NCBI GenBank assembly: GCA_002378605.1
Contig: DFSK01000174.1
Location: 18,592-25,125 of the forward strand
Source of the DNA: Alphaproteobacteria bacterium UBA3439
GTDB taxonomy: Bacteria > Pseudomonadota > Alphaproteobacteria > Puniceispirillales > Puniceispirillaceae
Reading direction: 5' to 3'
Length of the DNA: 6,534 bases
Shown: one piece after another, positions 6,260-6,534 of the stretch
How the letters are laid out: every line of letters begins with the position of its first letter
Numbering within the stretch: position 1 is the stretch's first letter
The notes under the pieces: model-generated
Told to the model about the DNA's origin: nothing
What the model saw: the letters and a program-made list of their open reading frames with translations, nothing else
Database searches by the model: none
Program-made: the position numbers and the translations under genes

Positions 6260-6279
6260 CAATCATAAAGTGATGATTG
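6260..6279. repeat. Short hairpin after the permease stop
   Basis: CAATCAT (6260-6266) and ATGATTG (6273-6279) form a 7-bp stem with a 6-nt loop, starting 1 bp after the permease stop codon. The sequence following on the plus strand is A-rich, not T-rich, so it is not a standard intrinsic terminator. It may protect the upstream mRNA 3' end or attenuate transcription between the two genes. Confidence 0.35.
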
Positions 6280-6316
6280 TAAAACAGCACGAAACGGATT
6301 TTGCGGAGCGTCGGGG

Positions 6317-6534
6317 ATGAAGAAATCAATAATTGTGATTGGCGGCGGCATTGTTGGCGTTGCGGCGGCTTTACAGCTTCAGCTTGATGGGCATCAGGTA
6401 CGCTTGATCGACCGGCGACAGCCGGGCCGCGAAACCTCATATGGCAATGCTGGCGTATTGTCGGATTCGTCGGTTGTCGTGCTGAACAATCCGGGGCTTA
6501 TCAAGGCATTGCCAAAATTGCTTTTGAACCGGTC
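6317..6534 (+). CDS. DadA-like FAD-dependent D-amino acid dehydrogenase, 5' part
   Basis: This open frame begins at the ATG at 6317 and runs off the right edge after 72 complete codons, so only the N-terminus is visible. It starts with a Rossmann FAD-binding fold: strand IIVIGGGIVG (5-14) contains the GxGxxG dinucleotide motif, and the next strand ends in VRLIDR (28-33), where Asp32 would bind the FAD ribose. The following ETSYGNAGVLS block (39-49) and the PGLIKALPKLLL segment (59-70) resemble DadA-type small-subunit D-amino acid dehydrogenases, which oxidatively deaminate amino acids and pass electrons to the respiratory chain. A glycine-oxidase or hydroxyproline-oxidase relative is also possible. 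A GGAG Shine-Dalgarno sequence at 6305-6308 lies 8 nt before the ATG. The gene follows the permease by 58 bp on the same strand, which suggests joint expression. Confidence 0.85.
   Translation, partial: MKKSIIVIGGGIVGVAAALQLQLDGHQVRLIDRRQPGRETSYGNAGVLSDSSVVVLNNPGLIKALPKLLLNR

Overview
The window looks like an ordinary chromosomal stretch of a Gram-negative bacterium, most likely an alphaproteobacterium. This rests on the protein families, the mixed codon use (GAT, GGC, CTT and ATT are frequent) and a base composition near 50% G+C by eye. A marine SAR116-like lineage would fit the moderate G+C content, but that is a guess from style and not a demonstrated placement. No tRNA, rRNA, CRISPR array, insertion sequence or phage gene was seen.

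Layout. Positions 1-194 are AT-rich and gene-free, and contain a probable weak terminator for the gene to the right. Two genes lie on the minus strand: a family 1 uracil-DNA glycosylase (ung, 195-869) and, upstream of it, an AzoR-like FMN-dependent NADH:quinone/azo reductase (957-1592). A 180-bp divergent intergenic region (1593-1772) separates azoR from a plus-strand LysR-type regulator (1773-2702). That region carries an inverted repeat suitable as a LysR operator and a strong G-loop hairpin. The lysR gene ends in a good intrinsic terminator that overlaps its last codons. Three more plus-strand genes follow: a YheS-type ABC-F ATPase (2770-4698), a polytopic membrane protein that resembles ion-transporter-superfamily permeases (4924-6258), and the 5' end of a DadA-like FAD amino-acid oxidoreductase (6317 to the window edge).

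How the genes may work together. The azoR/lysR pair has the classical divergent LysR layout, so the regulator probably controls the reductase in response to a quinone or other electrophile. The membrane protein and the DadA-like oxidoreductase are close and co-directional, so they may form a transport-plus-catabolism unit for a D-amino acid or related organic acid; this is inference. The ung and ABC-F genes are housekeeping genes (DNA repair; ribosome-associated translation factor). I found no convincing new multi-gene system. The points most worth following are the azoR-lysR control region, the divergent flavin-loop sequence of the AzoR homologue, the uncharacterised permease with its oxidoreductase partner, and an unexplained short open frame antisense to the permease start.
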